From Chitinophaga sp. LS1 (GTDB taxonomy: Bacteria; Bacteroidota; Bacteroidia; Chitinophagales; Chitinophagaceae): DNA of 64,000 nt. The DNA is taken from positions 5,334,501 through 5,398,500 of the forward strand of contig NZ_CP128362.1 of NCBI RefSeq assembly GCF_034274695.1, read 5' to 3'. Below, in pieces: positions 55,314-63,593 of this stretch; position 1 is the first letter of the stretch, and the number at the start of each line of letters is the position of its first letter. A model generated the notes under the pieces. That model did not search any database and was not told the DNA's origin. It was given only the letters and a program-made list of their open reading frames with translations. The position numbers and the translations under genes are program-made.

Positions 55314-57779
55314 ATGAAAAACTGGACACTTTTCCTGGCAGCCGCCTACTGGCTATCCGCCTGTACAAGCCCAGGACCGGCAAAAGACCAACAATCAGAT
55401 TCCACGGCCATGAGAAAAAAACTCGGCCCATCCCCCGTACTGGATGCTACTACCGCCATCTCACACATGCAGGTGGAAAAAGGACTCGAAGTACAACTCG
55501 TAGCGTCGGAACCGTTGATCACAACCCCGGTAGCTATGACCTTCGACGACAAAGGCCGTATGTGGGTAGTCGAAATGATGGGGTACATGCCCGATACCGT
55601 AGGTACTGGCGAAGATGTGCCCAACGGCAAAGTGGTGATCTTAGAAGATACCACCCATGATGGCGTTGCCGACACCCGCAAAGTACTCCTGGACTCGTTG
55701 ATCCTGCCACGTGCTATCTGTCTTGTTCCCGGCGGCTTTTTGCTGGCCGAACCACCTAAACTCTGGTTCGTCCCGGTCAAAAACGACGTAGCCGGCAATC
55801 GTGTACTGATCGATGACAAATACACCGAAGGCGGCAACGTAGAGCACCAGCCAAACGGTCTGCTTCGCGCTATGGACAACTGGATCTACAATGCAAAATC
55901 GGATAAACGCTACCGCCAGATCAATGGCAAATGGGTAAAACAGGATACCCACTTCCGTGGTCAGTGGGGTGTAAGCCAGGATAACTTTGGCCGTCTTTAC
56001 TCTAACAATAACTCGGAAAACGTACTCGGCGATTACTTTCCACCCGGCCTTGGCGCCCGCAATCCTAACCAGAAAACAATTGCTGGTTACGACGAGAAGA
56101 TCGTTCCCGACAACCGTGTCTATCCCATTCACCCGACACCCGGTGTGAACCGTGGTTATATGAAAGGTATCCTCGACGATAGTCTACGCCTGGTAGAAAT
56201 GACTGCGGCCTGTAGTCCGCTCGTTTACAGGGGGAGCCTCTTAGGCAAAGAATACGACAACAACATTTTCGTCGCTGAGCCTTGCGGTAACCTGATCAAA
56301 CGCAACATCATCCAGGATAGCGGCTATATTGTAAAAGGTCGTCAGGCCTACCAGAAAAAGGAATTCCTCGCCAGCGATGATGAGCGTTTCCGCCCGGTAA
56401 GTCTCTACGACGCACCCGATGGCGCCCTTTATATCGTCGATATGTACCGTGGTATCATCCAGCATAAGACATACCTGACGCCGTATCTCAAGGACGAGAT
56501 CAAAAGCCGTAACCTCACCAACCCACTCAATTGTGGTCGTATCTACCGCATTGTCCCTGCCGGCGCCAAAATGAAGCCGATGGCACTGGACAATAACCCT
56601 GACAAGCTCTTTGCGCTGTTAGAGAATCCCAACGGTTGGATCAGGGATAAGGCACAACAGATGATCATTGATCATCATTATACACAGCTCATTCCACATT
56701 TAAAAGAACGCCTGCATCAGGAAGGTAATACCTATGGCGCTATTCATGCTTTATGGACCCTGGAAGGTTTAGGGGCTTTATCATATAATGAAATTGATTT
56801 CCTGCTGCACCAGAAAAACCCATATCTGCAGGCAGCAGCTATCTCCGCGCTGCCATCGGTCAAATCTCATGGAGCTACTGCCGGATTAAGATCTGGTTCA
56901 ACTACCGGCGCTTTAGCATCTCCAGCAGCGACTATCACTTTAAGATCTGGTTCAACTACCGGCGCTTTAGCATCTCCAGCAGCGACTACCACTTTAAGAT
57001 CTGGTTCAACTACCGGCGCTTTAGCCTCTCCAGCAGCGACTACCACTTTAAGATCTGGTTCAGCTACCACCGCTTTAGCACCTCCGGCAGCTACCGCCAC
57101 CTTAACATCGTTAGAGAATAATGTATTCCTCGCGCCATACATCGCGTTGGTGTTGCCTTACCTCCCTAACAGTTCCGACCTGCAAACAAAATTGATGACC
57201 CACTATGCAAACGACCGTTATGTAGCAGATGCGATCATCAATAATAACGGCGGCAAAGAAACCCAACTCTTATCTCAACTAATAAAAATAAATCCTGATA
57301 CCACCCTTGCCATGCGTCGTCATCTCGAAGCCATCATCAAAGATATCGAGACACATCGCAAGGCAAAAATCACCGACGCCCTTGTCAAAGAATACCCCAA
57401 AGGCGCCAAACTTTTCGCCAATATCTGCCAGACCTGCCACGGAAAAGATGGAGAAGGGATCAAATCACTCGCCCCTCCGCTCAACCAGTCGCAGCTCGTT
57501 ACCGGCGATAAGAATCGACTGATTTCCATAGTGTTATACGGCCTTACCGGACCTATTGATGTAAATGGAAAACACTACAAAGCACCCGAAATCAGTGCCG
57601 ATATGCCCGGCATTGGCAGCAATGACGAATTCAATGATCAGGACATCGCCGAAGTGCTCAGCTTCATCAGAAATTGTTGGAGTAACCAGGCACCGAAGGT
57701 AACGGAGAAGGATATACAGGAGGTAAGGAAGAAGTATAAAGGCAGACAAAAGCCGTTCACAATAGAAGAACTGAACTAA
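55314..57779 (+). CDS. Lipoprotein dehydrogenase with HEAT repeats and cytochrome c domain
   Basis: The 821-residue envelope protein has a lipoprotein signal (AAAYWLSAC, Cys17). An N-terminal membrane-bound-dehydrogenase beta-propeller follows (PVAMTFDDKGRMWVVEMMGY through GALYIVDMYRGIIQHKTYL), of the sorbosone/PVC-type group. HEAT-like repeats come next (about 430-520), then a run of four 18-residue repeats (526-597), and finally a cytochrome c domain with CQTCH (LFANICQTCHGKDGEG). It probably oxidises a sugar or related compound in the periplasm and passes electrons through its own haem. The repeat block interrupts the helical region and looks recently expanded. Confidence 0.82.
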   Translation: MKNWTLFLAAAYWLSACTSPGPAKDQQSDSTAMRKKLGPSPVLDATTAISHMQVEKGLEVQLVASEPLITTPVAMTFDDKGRMWVVEMMGYMPDTVGTGEDVPNGKVVILEDTTHDGVADTRKVLLDSLILPRAICLVPGGFLLAEPPKLWFVPVKNDVAGNRVLIDDKYTEGGNVEHQPNGLLRAMDNWIYNAKSDKRYRQINGKWVKQDTHFRGQWGVSQDNFGRLYSNNNSENVLGDYFPPGLGARNPNQKTIAGYDEKIVPDNRVYPIHPTPGVNRGYMKGILDDSLRLVEMTAACSPLVYRGSLLGKEYDNNIFVAEPCGNLIKRNIIQDSGYIVKGRQAYQKKEFLASDDERFRPVSLYDAPDGALYIVDMYRGIIQHKTYLTPYLKDEIKSRNLTNPLNCGRIYRIVPAGAKMKPMALDNNPDKLFALLENPNGWIRDKAQQMIIDHHYTQLIPHLKERLHQEGNTYGAIHALWTLEGLGALSYNEIDFLLHQKNPYLQAAAISALPSVKSHGATAGLRSGSTTGALASPAATITLRSGSTTGALASPAATTTLRSGSTTGALASPAATTTLRSGSATTALAPPAATATLTSLENNVFLAPYIALVLPYLPNSSDLQTKLMTHYANDRYVADAIINNNGGKETQLLSQLIKINPDTTLAMRRHLEAIIKDIETHRKAKITDALVKEYPKGAKLFANICQTCHGKDGEGIKSLAPPLNQSQLVTGDKNRLISIVLYGLTGPIDVNGKHYKAPEISADMPGIGSNDEFNDQDIAEVLSFIRNCWSNQAPKVTEKDIQEVRKKYKGRQKPFTIEELN
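56889..57104 (+). repeat. In-frame 54-bp minisatellite, four copies
   Basis: Units of exactly 54 bp start at 56889, 56943, 56997 and 57051, coding for RSGSTTGALASPAATTTL-like 18-residue repeats. The first three are nearly identical and the fourth has diverged (SATTALAPPAATATL). The period is a multiple of three, so the reading frame is kept. Confidence 0.9.
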
Positions 57780-57828
57780 GCAATATAGCGTCGAATTAAG
57801 TAATGAAAGACTCGAATTAACTATCTCT

Positions 57829-57872
57829 GATTTTATTTGTGGTTGGACGGCAGTCCAACCACAAATAAAATC
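57829..57872. terminator. First of two adjacent hairpins between convergent genes
   Basis: GATTTTATTTGTGGTTGGAC and its complement form a perfect 20-bp stem with a GGCA loop. It is AT-rich outside and GC-rich inside. Confidence 0.7.
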
Positions 57873-57877
57873 CCCTC

Positions 57878-57918
57878 AAAAAAATGGGCTGATTGCGTAG
57901 CAATCAGCCCATTTTTTT
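57878..57918. terminator. Second hairpin, bidirectional terminator
   Basis: AAAAAAATGGGCTGATTGC pairs perfectly with its complement (19 bp) around GTA. Five bases separate it from the first hairpin. On the minus strand it closes mqnE. Confidence 0.8.
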
Positions 57919-57940
57919 GCAATTATTTAAAGAAGAAAAA

Positions 57941-59122
57941 CTACTTCGCCATCAATTCCTCATCAGAAAAAACAACATCCGTATAATCCTTAATCTCATT
58001 ATAAACCGTATCCCTCTCCACCGGCCTTCTTCCTGCCTGCTTAATCAACATCGCCAACTGCGCCGTATTCATACTCGGATTCTGCTCCTCAGCACCCGCC
58101 ATTGAATAAATCTTCGTCGTATCATCTATCGTCCCATCCAGATCATTCACCCCAAATGACAGCGTCAACTGCGCACTCTGCCTACCCAACATCGGCCAAT
58201 AAGCCTTCAAATGCGGGAAGTTATCCATATACAAACGAGCTATCGCATACAAACGAAGATCCTCAATCACAGAAACCTCACCCACATGCTCCATCTCATT
58301 ATCCTTATTCCTAAATTTCAAAGGAATAAACGTATTAAACCCATGCGTCTCATCCTGCAACTGCCTCAATCTCTCCATATGATCCACCCTATGCCAATAC
58401 TGCTCAATATGCCCATATAGCATAGTCGCATTCGTATGCATGCCTAAATTATGCGCCGCTCTATGAATATTCAACCATCCATCCGCATCCACCTTATCAT
58501 GACAGATCTGCGCCCGGATCTCCGCATTAAAGATCTCCGCACCTCCGCCTGGCAATGATTGCAATCCGGCATCATGCAGCTTCTTCATCCCTTCTTCCAC
58601 ACTCAGCTTCGCTTTGCGGAACATATAATCCAACTCCACCGCTGTAAACCCTTTCAGATGCAGATCCGGTCTATGCGCCCTGATCTTCTGCAACAGCTCC
58701 ACAAAGAAATCCAGGTTCATCTTCGGATGCACCCCACCCACAATATGTACTTCCGTCACCGGCTGCCCGTCATACTTCTTCACAATATCCAGCATCTGGT
58801 CAATGCTCAGTTCCCAACCCTCTTCCTTATTCTTATAAAGCTTTGAATATGAACAGAATTTACAAGTGAAAATACAAACGTTCGTCGGCTCGATATGGAA
58901 GTTCCTGTTGAAATAGGTCTTATCTCCATGCATACGTACCCTCACGAAATTGGCCAGTGCGCCCACATAGCCCAGCTCGCCTTTTTCAAACAGCAGTATG
59001 GCCTCATCAGTAGTCAATCGCTCACGCGCGAGCACCTTTTCACCAATGTTCTTCAATGCTTTATCCAGCCTGGAATCCTGCAACAGCGTTTCTACTGCAG
59101 GATAATCGTTTTGAGTTATCAT
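57941..59122 (-). CDS. mqnE: Aminofutalosine synthase (radical SAM), menaquinone pathway
   Basis: Radical SAM enzyme that adds adenosyl to the enolpyruvyl chorismate derivative to make aminofutalosine, an early step in the futalosine route to menaquinone. The 393-residue protein has the cluster motif CIFTCKFC (Cys83, 87, 90), preceded by FHIEPTNV. The family blocks EVHIVGGVHPKMNLDFF, GFTAVELDYM, SLPGGGAEIFN and TNATMLYGHIE are intact. MqnC is a relative of similar size, but GGVHP with this length favours MqnE. Other mqn genes are not in the window. The gene ends close to twin hairpins. Confidence 0.88.
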   Translation of the reverse strand: MITQNDYPAVETLLQDSRLDKALKNIGEKVLARERLTTDEAILLFEKGELGYVGALANFVRVRMHGDKTYFNRNFHIEPTNVCIFTCKFCSYSKLYKNKEEGWELSIDQMLDIVKKYDGQPVTEVHIVGGVHPKMNLDFFVELLQKIRAHRPDLHLKGFTAVELDYMFRKAKLSVEEGMKKLHDAGLQSLPGGGAEIFNAEIRAQICHDKVDADGWLNIHRAAHNLGMHTNATMLYGHIEQYWHRVDHMERLRQLQDETHGFNTFIPLKFRNKDNEMEHVGEVSVIEDLRLYAIARLYMDNFPHLKAYWPMLGRQSAQLTLSFGVNDLDGTIDDTTKIYSMAGAEEQNPSMNTAQLAMLIKQAGRRPVERDTVYNEIKDYTDVVFSDEELMAK

Positions 59123-59124
59123 CT

Positions 59125-61275
59125 CTAATTCACTTTTATTATCTTATAAGTCTTTGCCTTACTATTTCGGTAAATTAACTTTACAAAATAAACACCATTT
59201 GGCTCATTTACCAAATCAAAAGTGAAACGATTGCTGCCATCGATATTGGAGCCACGCTGTTTAGCGATCAACTGCCCCGAAGTATTATACACCCCAATGA
59301 AATCCAGATTGTCCGGCACCTCCAGGAAGGTTACATACACCTGCCCCGAAGTCGGAACCGGCCCTACCGCAATACCCTTTTCCTTCAGGTAAGCCGGGGT
59401 AGACCGGGTAATGATATTGATATTATCCAGGTAAATATTGTTCTCCGCATTGCTCACATTTCTGAATACCACCCTGAACTGCCCTTTCTTAATAATCGGC
59501 GTCAGGTTGATAGAGTCCCTGCGCCACTGGGCTGCCGTAGGTACAAACTCAGAAGTTTTGGGTGTGGTGGTCGTTACCAGCGTCTTACCCCATTTATTAT
59601 ACAGGGTATCGTAGGTCTGTGAACAGTCGGAAGTGGTCATTACCAGCAGACTATCCCATAAATCATTTGTACTACCATTCACATCGGAGTAAGTAGCCGC
59701 CGCCACATCGAAGAAGAGGAAGATGGAATCCACGCCGCTAGGATCGATGGTCGGTGTGCGGATATCGTCTATTTCACCATTTACATCGTAAGCCAGGTTG
59801 CGCATCTCAATAGCGTAGTAACTGCTATCGCCACGGGTCACCGCCGTCCTTTCCCAGGTATATGAACCATCCGGGTTAGAGATCTCCCAGCCGGCAGGCG
59901 GGAAGGTGGAGCTTTCGAAACCTTCTTTCAGCGGGAAAGTAATATTGTTATAATAGCTTGTAGTCGTCCACGCAGTGTCGTTAGTCGCATCGTTATCAGC
60001 CGAGCCATTCGGCAGGGTCGTGAAGGCTTTCAGTATATGCTCGCCTACATCGAGAGTGCTGTTAGCCAGACTCACGGTATCCGTTTTCAAAGCCGCCAGA
60101 CTACCCGTCCATGCGGTCGTATACACGGTACCATCGTCTACCTGGTAGTTGATATTTACTTTGGTCAGTGTTGTCAAACCAAAGTTTTTCAGGATCACGG
60201 AAGGGGTAATGCTCGCATCACACTGTTGGTTGTACGGGGTGATCACGGATTCCACTTCGGCATCCAGTGTTTTCAGATTCAGTGGCGTACAGCCGTCGGA
60301 AGTGAGGAGCGAAGCCCTGTCGTCGGTGAGGGTAGCACGGATCACGTCTACCTGTTCTGTAGTAAAAAGTACCAGGCAGGCATCATCTGAATAGTCCATG
60401 TAGTTTTCGAACATATACCCCGGATTGGAGGTCGCGCATTGGTCAACCTGTGGCCATGCCGGACAGCCATAAGTGGCCTTTGCCTGTTTAGGGGTATCGT
60501 CGATACCGTCATCTGCCGCACAGGCATCTTCATCTCCCCATATGTGACGGAGGTTGAAGTAGTGACCTATTTCGTGGGTGGCAGTACGGCCTTTATTGTA
60601 GGGAGAGGCAGCGGTACCCGTAGTACCGAAACCGGTATAATCAATGACAACGCCCTGTTGGTTGTCTGCATATAATCCAGGGAAAGTAGCGACACCCAGG
60701 TACCCGCTTTCCAGGTGACATACCCAGATGTTCAGGTATTTAGTGCCATCCCATTGGTCAGCGCCACTGGAACTGGCGAACTTTACGGCCTTGGCAGCTG
60801 AAGTAATGCTAAAACTTGATTTTGTAGTAGTTACGCGCTCTATCCCACTTGTTACTTCACCTGATGGTGTACGCTGTGCCAGACAAAACTGGATCTTGGA
60901 ATCTCCAACCAGTGTTTTCCATACACTCGGCAGAATGCTGGTATCTGTGTTCAAAGCAGCATAGTCCCTGTTCAGTACATCGATCTGTGATTGTACCTGT
61001 GCGTCGGTAACGACAGCTGTGTTTTGCAGTACAATGTGAACGACTACAGGAATGGTAACGGTGTTGTATGTAGCGGTCGTTTTGGCCTCTGCTCTGGTTA
61101 ATTTGATAGCAGAAATCTTTGAGCGGTTGCGTGCTTCAATCTTATCACGTAGTACCTGCAAGGATGGATTTTCCTTGATCTGTTCCTGAACAGCTATTTC
61201 GGTGCCACACTGGCGTTGGCCCAATGCAGGTAATGATAGGAAGACGGTTAGGATAAAAAGGGTAAAATTGCGCAA
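59125..61275 (-). CDS. Secreted M43-family (pappalysin-like) zinc metalloprotease with T9SS sorting domain
   Basis: The 716-residue extracellular protease begins at a TTG codon (61275); a stop lies two codons further upstream in the same frame, so no ATG is possible. The signal peptide ends at LPALGQ. The metzincin motif HEIGHYFNLRH (His234, 238, 244) binds zinc, followed by the CAADDGIDDTP segment typical of cytophagalysin-like M43 enzymes. A beta-sandwich region (about 400-630, LYLDN-type domain) leads to a type IX secretion C-terminal domain (AVGPVPTSGQVYVTF… YKIIKVN). It is probably exported and cleaves proteins outside the cell. It starts 2 bp upstream of mqnE on the same strand. Confidence 0.9.
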   Translation of the reverse strand: MRNFTLFILTVFLSLPALGQRQCGTEIAVQEQIKENPSLQVLRDKIEARNRSKISAIKLTRAEAKTTATYNTVTIPVVVHIVLQNTAVVTDAQVQSQIDVLNRDYAALNTDTSILPSVWKTLVGDSKIQFCLAQRTPSGEVTSGIERVTTTKSSFSITSAAKAVKFASSSGADQWDGTKYLNIWVCHLESGYLGVATFPGLYADNQQGVVIDYTGFGTTGTAASPYNKGRTATHEIGHYFNLRHIWGDEDACAADDGIDDTPKQAKATYGCPAWPQVDQCATSNPGYMFENYMDYSDDACLVLFTTEQVDVIRATLTDDRASLLTSDGCTPLNLKTLDAEVESVITPYNQQCDASITPSVILKNFGLTTLTKVNINYQVDDGTVYTTAWTGSLAALKTDTVSLANSTLDVGEHILKAFTTLPNGSADNDATNDTAWTTTSYYNNITFPLKEGFESSTFPPAGWEISNPDGSYTWERTAVTRGDSSYYAIEMRNLAYDVNGEIDDIRTPTIDPSGVDSIFLFFDVAAATYSDVNGSTNDLWDSLLVMTTSDCSQTYDTLYNKWGKTLVTTTTPKTSEFVPTAAQWRRDSINLTPIIKKGQFRVVFRNVSNAENNIYLDNINIITRSTPAYLKEKGIAVGPVPTSGQVYVTFLEVPDNLDFIGVYNTSGQLIAKQRGSNIDGSNRFTFDLVNEPNGVYFVKLIYRNSKAKTYKIIKVN

Positions 61276-61636
61276 AGTTCAAGTTTGAAAGTTAAAATTA
61301 GCGGCTGTTGTCCGAAAATTCGGGGAAAGTTACAATCTTTTGTCACACACTTTAAAGATATTTTTCAAAAATTAGGGAGTCATTTTGAATGTATTCCTAA
61401 CTATTTATAGGGGGAGATAATTCAAAAAGAGACCCATGATTTCAGGAAAGTCCTTCTGTAACAATTGATTGGCTCTCGACTGTTTGACCGCGATTTTTTC
61501 AAATTGTTTAAACGCATTCCTGGTATATTTCGTATTTATGGGATTTTTTGAACAAATACCCAATAAACCTTCATGAAAGAGGGAATTCACCAACGGGGAT
61601 GAAAGTGGTAAATTGAGGTTGCGAAACTAAATTACC
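61276..61636. other. Region upstream of the IS110 transposase, with possible coding remnant and RNA structure
   Basis: On the minus strand 61405-61623 is open (about 73 codons: LPLSSPLVNSLFHEGLLGIC … FPEIMGLFLNYLPL) with protein-like composition but no recognised family; it has no ATG start. The same stretch may contain the left end and bridge RNA of the IS110 element, since this family keeps non-coding RNA next to the transposase gene. I could not place the exact IS boundary. Confidence 0.35.
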
Positions 61637-61661
61637 ATGTCCCACGTAGTAGAATTCCCTC
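61579..61661 (+). promoter_or_regulatory. Nested inverted repeats around the IS110 transposase start
   Basis: The outer arms GAGGGAATTC (61579-61588) and GAATTCCCTC (61652-61661) match perfectly. The inner arms TGGTAAATT (61606-61614) and AAATTACCA (61629-61637) match at 8 of 9. The transposase ATG (61637-61639) begins at the last base of the inner arm. This could control translation or be part of the element's RNA structure. Confidence 0.45.
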
Positions 61662-62794
61662 AGTTATTTGATAGATGTGCAGGTATTGATGTGCACAAGG
61701 AAAATGTCGTAGTAACGGTTAAAATTAATCAAAAAGCAGATCAAACACGTACGTTTGGTACGTTTACGGAAGATCTTCAGTCGCTGAAGAGTTGGCTTCA
61801 GGCAGAACAGGTCACTCACCTGGCCATGGAAAGTACAGGGGTGTATTGGAAGCCTGTTTTTAATATATTGGAGGATAATTTTAATCTAATGTTAGTTAAC
61901 GCCCGGCATATCAAGTATGTACCAGGCCACAAAACAGACCGTAAAGATAGTGCATGGATAGCCAAATTATTAGCTAGTGGCTTGCTCAAAGGTAGTTTTA
62001 TTCCTCCTGCACAAATCAGGGAAATGAGAGAATTATTCCGTTATAAGAAAAAACAAATAGGTTACCGTGTTTCAGAAAGGAACCGGTTACAAAAAATACT
62101 TGAAGACGCTAATATTAAGCTTGGTAATGTTGTCAGCGATCTGTTTGGGAAGTCAGGCTGGGCTATTATATGTGCGATCATAGAAGAACAATCAGATCCC
62201 ACACTACTGGCTGGCTTAGCCAAGGGAAGATTGAAAAATAAAATACCTCAACTCATACAGGCACTGAATGGGAAAATAACAGACCATCACCGCTTTATGC
62301 TCCAAACCAGTAAACTGGCGCTGGAAAGTATCCAACAACATATTGATCGCATAGATCGCAGACTGGAACAATACATTCAGTCTCACTCCACCGAGGTGGA
62401 ATTGTTGGAGACCATTCCAGGTGTAGGCCACGAAACGGTTAAGGGGATTGTCTCAGAAATAGGTTTTGATATGAGTGTTTTCCCTACAGCTGATCATCTG
62501 GCTTCATGGGCAGGGGTATGTCCGGGAAATAACGAAAGTGCGGGTAAAAAGAAAAGTAGTCGTGTCACTCAGGGTAACAAAATGCTTAAAACTGTGCTGG
62601 TAGAAGCGGCATGGGTAGCAACTAAAGTTAAAACAGGCTGGCTAAAAAATAAATACTACGCAATTGCTGCCAGAAGGGGAAAGAAAAGAGCATTGTTAGC
62701 TATTGCTCATAAAATTTTAGTGGCTGTTTACCACATACTTAAAGAAGGACTGCCTTATAAAGAACCCACACCAAGAATAGTAACCACCAATTAG
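61637..62794 (+). CDS. IS110-family transposase (DEDD plus serine-containing C-terminal domain)
   Basis: RNA-guided recombinase of the IS110 family, 385 residues, full length. The N-terminal RuvC-like DEDD domain shows AGIDVHKENVVV, MESTGVYWKPV and GHKTDRKDSAWIAKLL. The C-terminal Transposase_20 domain has LETIPGVGHETVKGIVSEIG, FPTADHLASWAGVCPGN and the serine region ESAGKKKSSRVTQGN. Elements of this family lack ordinary terminal repeats and use a bridge RNA encoded beside the gene. I see no frameshift, so it may be active. It separates trxA from the metalloprotease gene. Confidence 0.92.
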   Translation: MSHVVEFPQLFDRCAGIDVHKENVVVTVKINQKADQTRTFGTFTEDLQSLKSWLQAEQVTHLAMESTGVYWKPVFNILEDNFNLMLVNARHIKYVPGHKTDRKDSAWIAKLLASGLLKGSFIPPAQIREMRELFRYKKKQIGYRVSERNRLQKILEDANIKLGNVVSDLFGKSGWAIICAIIEEQSDPTLLAGLAKGRLKNKIPQLIQALNGKITDHHRFMLQTSKLALESIQQHIDRIDRRLEQYIQSHSTEVELLETIPGVGHETVKGIVSEIGFDMSVFPTADHLASWAGVCPGNNESAGKKKSSRVTQGNKMLKTVLVEAAWVATKVKTGWLKNKYYAIAARRGKKRALLAIAHKILVAVYHILKEGLPYKEPTPRIVTTN

Positions 62795-62956
62795 ATCGTC
62801 TCTTTATTGATTCCTTCGAGATCGAGAATAAAACTGATTAAATCCATCAGGAACCAACGGTTGTTGCCACTGAGCACGTAGAAAAAATTCTTCTTTTACC
62901 GATGGATTTATCAAATTATTTATAATATGGACGGGGCCTTACCTTTTTCTCTTTCA
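62795..62956. other. Right flank of the IS110 gene with coding remnant
   Basis: The minus strand is open from about 62938 to the stop at 62804-62806 (VHIINNLINPSVKEEFFLRA, then QWQQPLVPDGFNQFYS). It has no start codon. It may be a piece of a gene cut by the IS, or chance. No other structure was seen before the trxA terminator. Confidence 0.25.
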
Positions 62957-62989
62957 GAAAAAAGGGCAGCTCACCAGAGCCGCCCTTTT
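62957..62989 (-). terminator. Terminator of trxA
   Basis: AAAAGGGCAGCT pairs with AGCCGCCCTTTT (one mismatch). On the minus strand it ends in TTTTTTC, about 20 bases past the trxA stop. Confidence 0.75.
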
Positions 62990-63009
62990 GCTAAATTTAT
63001 TTCCAAAGA

Positions 63010-63327
63010 TTACAGGTTCGCCTGAATCTTCTTTTCCAATACTGAACGAGGCGCTGCACCTACTTGCTTATCAACTACCTGACCATTCTTAATGAAAAGG
63101 ATCGCAGGAATACTTGTAATTCCATAATTGATGGACAACTGAGGATTCTGGTCAACATTTACTTTACCAACATTAACCTTACCAGAGTAATCTTTAGAGA
63201 GCTCTTCGATCACTGGACCGATAGCGCGACAAGGACCACACCATTCTGCCCAGAAATCAATTACGCTCAATTTGTCTGAGCTCAACACTTCGTCTTGGAA
63301 GTTGGAATCAGTGAATTCTAATGCCAT
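63010..63327 (-). CDS. trxA: Thioredoxin
   Basis: General cytoplasmic disulfide reductant of 105 residues. The active site WCGPC is at 29-33 (Cys30, Cys33), in the usual context FWAEWCGPC, and the cis-proline is in GITSIPAILFIKNG. It also serves reductases such as the methionine sulfoxide reductase in this window. Monocistronic, with its own terminator. Confidence 0.95.
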   Translation of the reverse strand: MALEFTDSNFQDEVLSSDKLSVIDFWAEWCGPCRAIGPVIEELSKDYSGKVNVGKVNVDQNPQLSINYGITSIPAILFIKNGQVVDKQVGAAPRSVLEKKIQANL

Positions 63328-63593
63328 GTTATTAGTATTTATAAAAATTTTTAAAATCCTGTAATTAATTATGCAAGAATCAAACCGGGCGCAAATTACT
63401 GCTTTTTTGGCATGTTCTGCAAATCGTTATATCGATTATTTACGATGCAAGTTAAATCATTTTTATTCGCCTACTTATTGATAGTATCTATATAAGTATC
63501 AACTTCCGGCGAATTGGTTCTTTTGTCCGCATTATTGGTTATATCTCCGGTCCTGCATTAAAATTCTTTCGTTCAGGAGCTTTAAAAGTTCCT

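Noticed and set aside
57829..57918. Twin hairpins as an attachment site or origin
   Set aside because: No integrase, direct repeats or DnaA-like boxes are nearby; the position between convergent genes fits terminators.
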